Shown here piece after piece: positions 28,620-38,580 of a stretch of DNA of 64,000 nucleotides. Within the stretch, counting starts at the first letter, position 1, and each line of letters starts with the position of its first letter. The notes beneath the pieces were generated by a model. It had not been told where the DNA came from. It made no database searches and saw only the letters and a list, made by a program, of their open reading frames with translations. Location: contig OZ037863.1 in the NCBI GenBank assembly GCA_964035575.1, forward strand, positions 412,001 through 476,000, given 5' to 3'. The stretch is from Rhynchopus sp. YZ270_cl-10. Taxonomy: Eukaryota > Euglenozoa > Diplonemea > Diplonemida > Diplonemidae. The translations under genes were made by a program, and so were the position numbers.

Positions 28620-31550
28620 TCATGCAAAGCGATTCTTCGCCTTTGCAAAAATCCCAAAAATTCTTCGTCTATTCTTCGCCAAAGGCGAGCGTCCATCAGC
28701 ACTGTTCGTTTTCATATCTGCCCCTGCATCAATGAGCACCTGCACCACGTCTGAATGTTTACCATGCACAGCTAAGTGCAAAGCAGTGCGGTTGTTGCTG
28801 CCTTGGTGATTCAGGTCTACCACTGGCAAGCTCACAAGATAGCGCACAGTATCGGTGTGTCCAAAACACGCTGCAAGGTTCAGACACGTGTTTCTTTCAG
28901 CATCTACGGCACGTACATCCGCACCTGCTTTGACCAACTTCGTCACAATTATGAGTTCTCCTGCAAGGCTCGCCAAGAGCAAAGGCGAGCGTCCTTCATC
29001 ATTCTTTGTCTCAATGTCTGCCCCTGCATCAATGAGCACCTGCACCATGTCTGCATGTTTCTCCTGCACAGCTAAGTGCAAAGCAGTGTGGTTCTTGCTG
29101 CCTTGGTGATTCAGGTCCACTTCTGGAAAGCTCACAAGATAGCGCACAGTATCGGCGTGTCCATGACATACTGCAAGGTTCAGACACGTTTGTCGTTCGG
29201 CATCTGTGGCACGTACATCCGCACCTGCTTTGACCAACCTCGTCACAATTGTGAGATCCCTTAAACAGCTAGCCACGAGCAAAGGCGAGCGTCCATCAGC
29301 ACTCTTTTTCTCAATGTCTGCCCCTGCATCAATGAGCACCTGCACCACGTCTGAATGTTTACCATGCACAGCTAAGTGCAAAGCAGTGCCGTTGACGCCT
29401 TGGTGATTCACGTCCACTTCTGGCAAGCTCACAAGATAGCGCACAGTATCGGTGTGTCCAAAACACGCTGCAAGGATAAGACACGTGTTTCTTTCGGCAT
29501 CTGTGGAATGTACATCCGCACCTGCTTTGACCAACTTCGTCACAGTTGTGAGTTCTCCTAAACAGCTAGCCACGAGCAAAGGCGAGCGTCCTTCATCATC
29601 CTTTGCCTCAATGTCTGCCCCTGCATCGATTAGCACCTGCACCACATCTGCATGTTTTCCGTGCACAGCTAATTGCAACGAAGTGTGGCTGCTGCAACCT
29701 TGGTGATTCAGGTCCACCTCTGGCAAGCCCACAACATAGCGCACAATATCGGTGTGTCCATGATACGCTGCAAATATAAGACAGGTGTCTCCTTCGGTAT
29801 CTCTGGCACGTACATCCGCACCTGCTTTGACCAACTTCGTCACAGTTGTGAGTTCTCCTGAAAGGCTAGCCACGAGCAAAGGCGAGCGTCCTTCATCATC
29901 CCTTGTCTCAATGTCTGCCCCTGCGTCAATGAGCACCTGCACCACGTCTGCATGTTTTTCCAGCACAGCTGAGTACAACGCAGTGCTGTTGTCCACGCCT
30001 TTATAATTCAGGTCCACCTCTGGCAAGCCCACAAGATAGCGCACAATATCGGTGTGTCCCTCAAACACTGCAAGGATAAGACACGTGTTTCTTTCGTTAT
30101 CTGTGGCACGTACATCCGCACCTGCTTTGACCAACTTCGTCACAGTTGTGAGTTCTCCTGAAAGGCTAGCCACGAGCAAAGGCGAGCGTCCTTCATCATC
30201 CCTTGTCTCAATGTCTGCCCCTGCGTCAATGAGCACCTGCACCACATCTGCATGTTTTCCGTGCACAGCTAAGTGCAACGAAGTGTGGCTGCTGCAACCT
30301 TGGTGATTCAGGTTCACCTCTGGCAAGCCCACAAGATAGCGCACAATATCGGTGTGTCCAAAACACGCTGCATATATAAGACAGGTGTTTCCTTCGGTAT
30401 CTCTGGCACGTTCATCCGCACCTGCTTTGACCAACTTCGTCACAATTATGAGATCTCCTGAAATGCTCGCCACGAGCAAAAGCGAGCGTCCTTTATCATT
30501 CTTTGTCTCAATGTCTGCCCCTGCATCAATGAGCACCTGCACCACGTCTGCATGTTTCTCCAGCACAGCTGAGTACAACGCAGTGCTGTTGTCCACGCCT
30601 TTATAATTCAGGTCCACCTCTGGCAAGCTCACAAGATAGCGCACAATATCGGTGTGTCCACAATACGCTGCAAGGATAAGACACATGCTTCCTTCGGTAC
30701 CATCCGCACCTGCTTTGACCAACTTCGTCACAATTGTGAGATCTCCTGAAATGCTCGCCACGAGCAAAGGCGAGCGTCCCTCATCATCCTTTGTCTCAAT
30801 GTCTGCCCCTGCATCAATGAGCACCTGCACCACGTCTGCATATTTTCCCTCCACAGCTAAGTGCAACGCAGTGAGGTTCTTGCCTTGGTGATTCACGTCC
30901 ACTTCTGGCAAGCTCACAAGATAGCGCACAGTATCGGTGTGTCCAAAACACGCTGCAAAAAAAAGACAGATGCTCCCTTTGTCGCTTACTGCACGTACAT
31001 CCGCACCTGCGTCGACTAACATCTGCACAGTTGTGAGTGCTCCTGAAAGGCTAGCCAAGTGCAATGGAGAACGCCCTTCATCATTCTTTGTTTCAATGTC
31101 TGCCCCTGCACCGATGAATACCTGACACACTGCAGGGTCCTCCCACATGGCTGGACAAAGGCGCGACGTCCGACCTGCACTGTCCTTGGAGTCGTGTGGG
31201 ACAAAGGCGACGTTGCTGCAGACTGACTTCCAATGCTGCAAGAGGACCTCCGTGCACGCAGGGTGGTCTGCGTGGACACACTCACTCAGCAGGATCCCGA
31301 AGCCCATCTGCGTTGTCTCAACATACGGAAGAAGCAGTGCGAGGCATGCATTGTGGTTCCCTCTGCATGCCTCGTGCACAGCTTCGAAGGCGGCCGTTTC
31401 CGTTTTGCTGCTTGGGGAGAGATTCTTGAGTGCTGCCCGCACGGCAGCGGTGTTGCCGTTCCTGACAGCCTCCAGCAGGTCCTTGTCAGAAAGCTTTGTT
31501 CTTTTTGGTGGGTTCTGGTTTGGTGTGCTGTCTGAGTGTTGCTTCGACAT
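28620..31550 (-). CDS. Ankyrin-repeat protein (976 residues)
   Basis: Start at ATG 31548-31550 (MSKQHSDSTPNQ); the frame upstream is hydrophobic leader-like sequence unlikely to be translated. Residues 1-150 have a basic KRTKLSDKDLLEAVRNGN opening and degenerate repeats. From about 165 on the protein is a regular array: three ankyrin repeats (ADIETKDDEGRSPLLVAS, DVRATDNERNTCLILA, DLNYKG..TALYSAV) form a unit of about 100 residues, present eight times plus a partial ninth that ends abruptly in SPLAKNRRRIFGIFAKAK. Ankyrin arrays are protein-binding solenoids; partner unknown. The abrupt end suggests loss of a 3' portion. DNA units are about 296-300 bp apart and very similar, so copy number should vary among strains. 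Confidence 0.85.
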   Translation of the reverse strand: MSKQHSDSTPNQNPPKRTKLSDKDLLEAVRNGNTAAVRAALKNLSPSSKTETAAFEAVHEACRGNHNACLALLLPYVETTQMGFGILLSECVHADHPACTEVLLQHWKSVCSNVAFVPHDSKDSAGRTSRLCPAMWEDPAVCQVFIGAGADIETKNDEGRSPLHLASLSGALTTVQMLVDAGADVRAVSDKGSICLFFAACFGHTDTVRYLVSLPEVDVNHQGKNLTALHLAVEGKYADVVQVLIDAGADIETKDDEGRSPLLVASISGDLTIVTKLVKAGADGTEGSMCLILAAYCGHTDIVRYLVSLPEVDLNYKGVDNSTALYSAVLEKHADVVQVLIDAGADIETKNDKGRSLLLVASISGDLIIVTKLVKAGADERARDTEGNTCLIYAACFGHTDIVRYLVGLPEVNLNHQGCSSHTSLHLAVHGKHADVVQVLIDAGADIETRDDEGRSPLLVASLSGELTTVTKLVKAGADVRATDNERNTCLILAVFEGHTDIVRYLVGLPEVDLNYKGVDNSTALYSAVLEKHADVVQVLIDAGADIETRDDEGRSPLLVASLSGELTTVTKLVKAGADVRARDTEGDTCLIFAAYHGHTDIVRYVVGLPEVDLNHQGCSSHTSLQLAVHGKHADVVQVLIDAGADIEAKDDEGRSPLLVASCLGELTTVTKLVKAGADVHSTDAERNTCLILAACFGHTDTVRYLVSLPEVDVNHQGVNGTALHLAVHGKHSDVVQVLIDAGADIEKKSADGRSPLLVASCLRDLTIVTRLVKAGADVRATDAERQTCLNLAVCHGHADTVRYLVSFPEVDLNHQGSKNHTALHLAVQEKHADMVQVLIDAGADIETKNDEGRSPLLLASLAGELIIVTKLVKAGADVRAVDAERNTCLNLAACFGHTDTVRYLVSLPVVDLNHQGSNNRTALHLAVHGKHSDVVQVLIDAGADMKTNSADGRSPLAKNRRRIFGIFAKAKNRFA

Positions 31551-32917
31551 GGTGCTGTGTATTGCTGTGAGGTTGATGATGCTTTGTATTATATGCGAGG
31601 TTGCGGAGATGGGGGGAGGACTACAAAAGAAGCTCACCAAGAAGATGCACGTTTTCCTTTTTGTGTTTCCCACCCCGCAAACAAAACAAGAAAGACAAAA
31701 GGGAGAGGTTGTGGTAAAACGCACACACCCAATAACAAGATCACTATTTTAGCCAGGGCTCTCAAGTTTAACAACGCAAAAAGACAGAAAGAAGAAATTT
31801 GCAAGATGGTGATAAGTCTTACAGTGCTCAGATCACCTATAATAAAACACAACCAAACTATAGAAAAACACGGTGCCACCCACGATCATAGGTAAACCCG
31901 TGAGAAAAGAGAGGAAAACCACAACGAATTTGAACTAAACTGCCCACCCTCCCGACCCCATTCTCCCGTTTTTTTTTTTTTTGCTGTTGTGCTTATAGTC
32001 TTGCACCTTTCAAGAGAAGCAATAGGTGTTCTCTACCTTCTGCAGTAGAAAGCCATCAAAGAAGAAGAGAAATAGAAACGTAACACTCATCACACGATAA
32101 AAACCCATGGGAAAGAGAGGTTGTGGTGAAACGCACAACACCTCGGCCAATTTGGTGAGAGGTAGCTCTGCAGCGCGGTTCGTCCGTGGAACCGCAAAAG
32201 TGTGTTCAAAATGCTTTGTTTCTATTTCCTCCTTCGAGATGACAGGGAAAAAAAAAAGGTTGAATTGAAATACAACAGCCCGCTCGTGAACAGTGTACCA
32301 AACAGAACACATTATAAGCAAAGTTTAAACACACTCTTGAAACATACAAAAAAAAGTGGAGCACATCCTCGGGTGGCTACACTAAGTTCTAAAACAAAAA
32401 AAGACAAAACAAAACAAAAACGAAACAAACCAAACCAAACGATAAACCTAACCCTCAAAAAGGGGGCAGGTTTTCATACCCAACCCACATCACCGACACA
32501 ATAAATATCACACTGAAGACCCCCACTATTGGTAGGGGGGGAGTCAATCTATCACAACATACCATCAAACAAAAAACCATAATGCAAGCAACCCTCACGT
32601 GAGGCCCCCTTCCCCCCATTTCCCTTCTACATTACAATACGAGTTACACTAAACAAAATACACACACACACACTAGGGCTTTCCCCCCAAAAATAGTGAG
32701 GTCGTTCCACCCCTCCACGACACCCAGTGACGAATGAATGTCAAGTGAAAAAGGTGGCAAGTAAATTACTTTGTCATGACAAGTGGACTTATTTGTCATT
32801 TTCACTTGTCATAAATATGACATGCGTTTCATTTGTCACGTACCACTGGGTCCCGCCCCTTCGTGTCAGTATGTGAGACCCCCTCCCCCCCCACCCCCTT
32901 TCCTCCCATTTTCTCTT
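31551..32917. other. Intergenic region without a gene
   Basis: Contains one member of the TTGAAATACA..GTACC family (32250-32300), an A-rich stretch on the plus strand (32340-32460, repeated AAACAAAAC words) and a ~128-bp element at 32723-32850. No coding frame is convincing. Confidence 0.6.
32723..32850. repeat. Short imperfect inverted-repeat element
   Basis: Begins CCCAGTGACGAATG and ends CACGTACCACTGGG; the interior repeats words such as TTGTCAT, GACAAGT and CACTTGTCATA in both orientations. MITE-like, but no clear target duplication. Confidence 0.5.
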
Positions 32918-34138
32918 TCAGCCTTCAGAGGTTTTGAATTTTGAGCGAAGAATGCGGAACAGGCGTTTTACGCCTTTGTCTGAAGGTTCGGTGGGGATGA
33001 GCGGAGTGCTGATGATTTCGGACACCTTTTCTACATAAACTACGTCGTTCTGCCCACACACGTAGACGTACCGTCCGCAGGAGGATATTGTCACTGCCTT
33101 CATCCATTTTCTGTATGTTTTGCCCCCTAGCGCGGTACCCGAAGTGTTCCATGCACGCAATGTACAATCCTTTCCACAACTCAACAAATAGCTTCCATCG
33201 GCTGTTATTGCGATGCCCCCAACCCATCCGGAGTGTCCACGAAACTCTGTAACCTTAGCACGAGACTCACTGTCATAGCATGTTATCACACCGGTATGCG
33301 AGGCACAGTATACACTATCAATCTCATGCGAGCGAGGGAACACCGCGAGGGCCATGACCCTGCCCCCTACGCTGATGACCGCCTCCTCATACGAGGTCGT
33401 ATGCCAGACGCGTACTGTGCCGTCTTCACCCCCACTGTACAAATGGTTGCCCCCCTTCGAGAGCGCGATGCAGAGGACGTATCCGGTGTGGCCATTGAGC
33501 ACCTTCTCGGAGCGGTTCGTTTCGAGACTCCATATGCAAACGGATTGGTCACGACTGCAGCTGTACAGACGCCGGCCACATGGTGAGACGGCAAGCCCAT
33601 AGACACGCCCTCCATGCCCACGGAGAATGACTTCGAGGGATTGGGTTGCAATATTCCACACACGGATGGTCGCGTCGCAGCTAGCGGAGTACAGTGTGTC
33701 TCCATCGGGGGAGATGGCCAAGGCAACGACTTCTTTGTCGTGACTCCCGATGGTGCCATTGCTGTCGCCGGCTTCGGTGTCGTAGCCAAGGATTTCGGTA
33801 TGTGATGCGCAGTATGCAGCCCGCCCGTCAGGGCTGATGCACACATCGCACATCCACTTCAGTTGATTCCCCAAATAATTGGCCGGCGCCTTCACCCCAA
33901 TCACCACCCGCGCCTCCACCACAGAGTCTCTCGACAAACCCATATCTCTCAGTTCTTGCTCCTCATCGTCAATCCCTACCAGTTCCCCATCAATGGTCAG
34001 ACTCACCCGGTCGGGGTCCACGTGGCCCTCGAAGACCTCTTCTGCACAACGCTGGCGGAGACGCCCAACTGTCTCGTTTTCCTCCAAATCAAGAATGACC
34101 TGGACACCTGTCTCAACTGCGATGGCGGTGACTTCCAT
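32918..34138 (-). CDS. UBL-WD40 protein (406 residues)
   Basis: ATG 34136-34138. Residues 1-80 form a ubiquitin-like domain (VILDLEENETVGRLRQRC, then LTIDGELVGIDDEEQELRDM). From about 88 to 380 follow six or seven WD40 blades with clear GH and WD-type ends: CDATIRVWNI, GHGGRVYGLAVSPCGRRLYS, RDQSVCIWSL, GHTGYVLCIALS, EDGTVRVWHT, GHSGWVGGIAITADG and KDCTLRAWNT. A basic tail (RLFRILRSKFK) ends the protein. The propeller is likely a protein-protein or ubiquitin-binding scaffold. The neighbouring UBL-LRR array carries the same type of N-terminal domain, so UBL fusion to repeat domains is a local theme. Confidence 0.88.
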   Translation of the reverse strand: MEVTAIAVETGVQVILDLEENETVGRLRQRCAEEVFEGHVDPDRVSLTIDGELVGIDDEEQELRDMGLSRDSVVEARVVIGVKAPANYLGNQLKWMCDVCISPDGRAAYCASHTEILGYDTEAGDSNGTIGSHDKEVVALAISPDGDTLYSASCDATIRVWNIATQSLEVILRGHGGRVYGLAVSPCGRRLYSCSRDQSVCIWSLETNRSEKVLNGHTGYVLCIALSKGGNHLYSGGEDGTVRVWHTTSYEEAVISVGGRVMALAVFPRSHEIDSVYCASHTGVITCYDSESRAKVTEFRGHSGWVGGIAITADGSYLLSCGKDCTLRAWNTSGTALGGKTYRKWMKAVTISSCGRYVYVCGQNDVVYVEKVSEIISTPLIPTEPSDKGVKRLFRILRSKFKTSEG

Positions 34139-34567
34139 GTTGTATCAGAGAGAGGGGGAGGAGGCCTAGAGAATAGAGTATGAAGAATGGCGTTTTTTAT
34201 CCCCTGTTGGTGTTGTGGTCGGGGGCAATGGCATTGTGGGGGGGAAAGTAGTCAGGTCTTTTATGTTTTATAATCTCGCGTGTGGGGGAAGTGTGTTTTG
34301 TGGGGAAGGGAGCAAACAAAACGGGAATTCTGCAGATAGGTGTCGTTTTTATATTCCTCCCAAAGTTCTGGATTCAAAGTTAGCCGAAGCCTTTGTACTG
34401 CAGAAGGTATAGACGGTCGAACTTTTATTCCTTCACTTATTTCACTATTTTCTCAAATGCTCATGCGTGAAGGGTGCTTTAGGTGGTGGCACAGAGTACA
34501 ACCCTGGAAATTTAGAAACCAAGGGGAGACGCTGCCACACTACGACAGCGGTGCTCAGGCAGACAGG
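34139..34567. other. Intergenic spacer
   Basis: Homology to the downstream flanks of the other UBL-LRR copies begins near 34526 (GACGCTGCCACACTACGACA). Nothing else recognised. Confidence 0.6.
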
Positions 34568-35744
34568 CTAGCTGCTGACGTCGCCATCGTCGCTCTCAGT
34601 CAGTTGTGCCCGTCGCATGCGCTTGCGCTGCTCGGGAGACTCGTCTCTGCTACGTTTCGCACCAGGTTCAACCAAAAGATGGGACAGCCTGCCTTGATTC
34701 ACTGTGCTCCACACAACAGTGTTCCTTGGTACGTCCAAAGCTGTCAAGTTTGTGCAGTTTCGAAGAAATAACTCACCACCGCCCCACATTCGTGTAACAC
34801 CGCTCAGTGGCGTCAAGTCGAGTGCGGTAATGCCGCAGTCGCCAAGAAACCCCATGCCAATGTGCGTAACACTGCTAAGTGGTGTCAGGTCGAGCTTTGT
34901 TAAGCTTCTGCAGCCATCAAGAAATTTGACATCAATGGATGTGATGCTTTCCATCTGCGACAAGTCCAGTGTAGTTAAGCTTTTGCAGCAGGAAACAAAA
35001 CAATTGCGAATGCGCGTGACACCGCTCAGTTGAGGCAATCGCAGCTCTGTTAAGCCATCACAGTTGAAAAGAAAGTACTCGCCGATGTACGTAACGCTGC
35101 TAAGTGGTGGCAAGTCAAGCGTGGCTAAAGCATTGCAATCCGACAAAAAATAATCGCCTATATACGTAGCACTGCTGAGCGACGGCAAGCGCAGGGTTTT
35201 CAAATCTCGGCACTCCGCAAGAAAGTACCAACTAATCTCGGTAACCCTGTTAAGCGGTGGCAAATTTAGTGCTGTTAAGTTTCCGCAGTAGGAAAGAAAG
35301 TGGTGCTCAATTTTGGTAAGCTTGCTGAGTGAGGACAAGTCCAGCTCTGTTAAGTTCATGCACTCACAAAAAAAGTCACTCCCAATGTGTGTGATACTAC
35401 CCAGTGAAGACAAGTTGGCTGCTGTCAAGTTTCGACACCTGAAAAGAAAAGTATGTCCAATGTGCGTGACACTGCTCAACCCAGAGAGGTCGACGCTTGT
35501 CACGTCACTCTCCGAGAGGAAGCCGTTCCCGATCTGCGTCACAACAGACACAGCACTCAGATCAAGACTTGTCAACGATGCGCCATGCAAGAAGCCATTA
35601 GGAATCACCGTCGCAACCTCCGCCTGCAAAAGCAAAGACGCCACCTCAGGATCCGTAACACCCCCCAACTTCTCAGCCGTAATGTCAGTCACACCCAACG
35701 CATGAAGCTCGGCTATGGCTCCGTACTTCTGCGTCTTCGTCAGG
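34568..35744 (-). pseudogene. UBL-LRR gene copy 1, 3' part (LRR region), cut off by LINE
   Basis: LRR part of a gene whose UBL part lies at 37961-38170. It starts inside the target duplication (LTKTQK) and stays open to its normal stop, with about 15 leucine-rich repeats of 24 residues (pattern L..L.LSSLSSVTHIG..FL..C.NLT), the BspA/LRR_5 type. The C-terminus (PGAKRSRDESPEQRKRMRRA..) is basic and looks like a nuclear-localisation signal. A frame opens in the LINE end (ATG at 35767), so a UBL-less protein could in principle be made. It has more repeats than the intact paralogues. Confidence 0.85.
35726..35744. repeat. LINE target-site duplication, left
   Basis: CTTCTGCGTCTTCGTCAGG, identical to 37961-37979. 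The three intact paralogues carry this sequence once. Confidence 0.95.
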
Positions 35745-37960
35745 GTGGGGGCCCGTTTTCGATGCATGCACCCCTATCCGAGATAGGTGATACAATACAT
35801 CGTGGAGGTGATGTTACATAAGTCCATCACCGCCCCTGCTGTGCCCATCCTTCTGCTTCGTCTGCTTCTTCTTGAAGAAGCCTCCCAGCGTCGTCTGTCG
35901 CCCCTTCGAGGTGTCGTGGTGGCGGCGGCAGCAGTGATCCAGCGTACTCTTCTCTTGCACACAGTTCCCGCACCTCGAGAGTCTATGCTTAGTGCATGCT
36001 TCGTGTCGGATCGGTAACCCGTCGTCGTTGGAGTGGTGCGCAAAGCAGCAATGCATCAGGTCTGCCTGGGCGTTCTTCGAGCAGGCATCACACTTCGTCT
36101 TCCGGTGCAGCACACATATCGCAAACTGGAAGATCGGAACCGCTCCTTCAGGTGCCTTCACGGGTGCGTCCCCTGGACGCACGTGCTCATGGTGCCGGTA
36201 GCGAGCATGCGCAGATGTCTCCTGTTCAGCCCGCTGGATGAATGGTAGTGCCCTCCTGCCCCTAACTTCTGTGGAGGGGTACGCCGTCTCAGCAGAATAC
36301 TCCCCCATCCATGTACCTCTCGCTCTATCGCCACCACGGAGCTCCGCCTCAGACATGCCTTCGGAGCTGCGTTGCAGACGGTACGCCACACCAGCATCGT
36401 ATAGCGCACGCAATGCCTTCAACGTTTCTTCTCCGCCGGCAAAGATAGGACGGCGGTCGATGCCTGTGATGGCGTTCGCCCCAAACGAAGCGAGAACATG
36501 CGTTACCTTCACCTTCCCCGGATGGAGAGAGCTCTCCGAAAAGGTTCTGAGTGAAGCCAACATATGCCCAAAGGTGGTCGTCTTCGCCATTTCTCTGTGG
36601 ACCAGCGCTACTGGCACCACGTCGTCATCATCGTCGTCTTCCTCACTCCCGTCGTCTTCCCCCCCATTGTTGACTTCTTCCCCAGTCCCATCCCTCGGCT
36701 GCTTCAGCTTCGGCGCTATTCTGCCGGTCTTGTCCCCAGGTCGGATGTCCATCCCTGTGGCAACCTCGAAGTCGATGAGCAGCTCCATGTGGGAGACTTC
36801 ACGTCCAGCTTCGTCGCTCCATTGTAAACCACCCAGCCAGGAGGCAAACGCCAGCAGCAGCGCACGTCCATACGGCCACCTCCTTTTCAGGGGGGTGTAG
36901 TCCACCAAACTGTTCGCGTGTTGCGTCGTCGTGTCCAACTCCGGCGCCCACGTCCACGGGTATCGGTCTTCTTGCAGTCGCGGGTTCGCCGCTTCCGGTC
37001 TGCTCCACTTGGAGCGTGCGATGAGGATGCGCACCATCATCTTCTGCAGGTCTGCAACACGGGCGCATTCCAAAGGTGTGTCCGGTGTGCACATGCCGCA
37101 GATAGCGAGACAGTTTGGCCAGGTCGTTCTGTCAATGTCCAACAGCAAGGGGTACTCCGCACGAATGCTACTCCATGCTTCACATTCCCACCACAAGTGT
37201 TTGTGATTTTCGTCCACCCCCGCTTCGCAGTGCACGCAGATGGCCGAGTCCCGTATGCGCGCTCTCGCAAGTCGCACCCCCGTTATCGCACCGTCAGCTA
37301 CAATGTGTCGCAGCGTCCCCGCCTCGTAATCCGTCAAAGTTTTGCTTCGGGTGAGAGCAAGGGTTTTCTCCTTATCCACCCCCGCTTCAATACCCTTCAG
37401 GTTAGCTCTGCCTTTGCCATTGGCCTTCGCAGTCGTCTTCGTACGGGAGAGTCGAATGAAGAACATCCGTTCTCGCACAACGTGGCCCAGTCTGCCCAAG
37501 CTTACTGTCTTCACATCAACGATGCTCCCATCGTGCGTTTTCACTTTTGTCGTGTCTATCCATGACCACGCAAGGCGGCTGAGGGCTCGCGCAATCAACC
37601 CGATGGGTCCTCCAGTCTTCGCCTGCTTCGCTTTCGCACGTGACCTGCACTTTTCGACCAGCAAACAGATCTCATCCGATTTGCGTATCATCGCCGCCCA
37701 CGTCATGATCCTTCTGTAGTCGAATGCCACCGAGGGGTCGAGCAGATGGCCTTTCTCGAAGACATTCAGCATGACCGGTACGCTTCTTCGGTTCATCTTG
37801 TTCACGCCGTGGACCCCTTTCTCCACTGCAGTTGCAAGACTGTTCACGTATTTCCCAGGTGGGTCCTGCACCGTGATACCGTACACAGATTTCGACATCA
37901 CTGCAGCCTGCATGATGCCTGCTTTCTCACCTTGAGTCAGCGGGAGGCATCCCACCTTAC
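35745..37960 (-). mobile_element. 5'-truncated LINE retrotransposon (2216 bp)
   Basis: Bounded by identical 19-bp duplications and inserted in the same orientation as the UBL-LRR gene. The 5' end is truncated inside the polymerase gene. The 3' end after the stop is only 69 bp, has no poly(A), carries a small perfect hairpin (CCTATC/GATAGG at 35773-35787), and ends ..GGGCCCCCAC. A short truncated copy with a target duplication is what target-primed reverse transcription leaves. Confidence 0.92.
35814..37960 (-). pseudogene. LINE ORF2, C-terminal ~713 residues
   Basis: The frame is open from the junction to the stop at 35814 but has lost the endonuclease and most of the reverse transcriptase; it begins in the post-catalytic region (LPLTQGEKAGIMQAAVMSKSVYG, the thumb pattern of LINE polymerases). 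Residues 240-258 form a CCHC knuckle (CVHCEAGVDENHKHLWWEC). Near 385-405 comes SHMELLIDFEVATG, a conserved block of LINE C-termini. The last 100 residues contain two Cys/His modules of form C-x2-C-x8-9-HCC-x2-HH and then QTTLGGFF (687-694), a canonical PCNA-binding box. With no stop inside, the insertion must be fairly recent. Confidence 0.85.
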
Positions 37961-38170
37961 CTTCTGCGTCTTCGTCAGGATGATTGTGTCACCAGCACTC
38001 AGTTCTGTGATGTCCTCTCCTTCGTCCTTCCCTCCAAAGCCCATGTGGAAGCTGTCCTCAGCCAACCCCGCTGCAGACGCCACCTTCTGCCGCATCGTCT
38101 CCGTTGTGTCATCCTCACCCACCTCAATCTCGTACTCCGTTTTACCAAAACCCTGAACAGTCAGCTGCAT
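37961..38170 (-). pseudogene. UBL-LRR gene copy 1, 5' part (UBL domain)
   Basis: ATG 38168-38170 opens MQLTVQGFGKTEYEIEVG and the UBL continues to TIILTKTQK, where the LINE begins. In the joined sequence translation runs on into the LINE for seven codons (VRWDASR) and stops. The product would be a free UBL of about 77 residues. Confidence 0.85.
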
Positions 38171-38546
38171 TGGGAGGGTAGAGAGAAAGAGCAGGGAAGC
38201 AGGAAATGGTGCACTGCAAAGTGGTGTGGTTGTGGAGGGGGGAGAAAGGGGTTCGGTCATGGGGAAGAAAAATAGGAATATTTTGGGGGCTTTTTTTTTG
38301 TCATTTTTCAAATAACGGTTTGGAGTGTGAGACTCTCATTTTTTTTTGTCTTTCTTCTTTGCACAGAAAGGGAAAACTGTTTTGGTAAGAGGTAAGGTGA
38401 CTCTCTCTCTCTCTGTGCTCACCTAAAAAAAGCCATCTACAGAGAGTTTATGTGTTCCTCCTGGACATAATCACTGGCGACGTCGTTGAGGTCCCCCGTT
38501 TAGATTAACCGAGGGGTGTCACTTCTTTCTTTCTTTGGGGCGAGGT

Positions 38547-38548
<2 letters not shown>

Positions 38549-38580
<32 letters not shown>

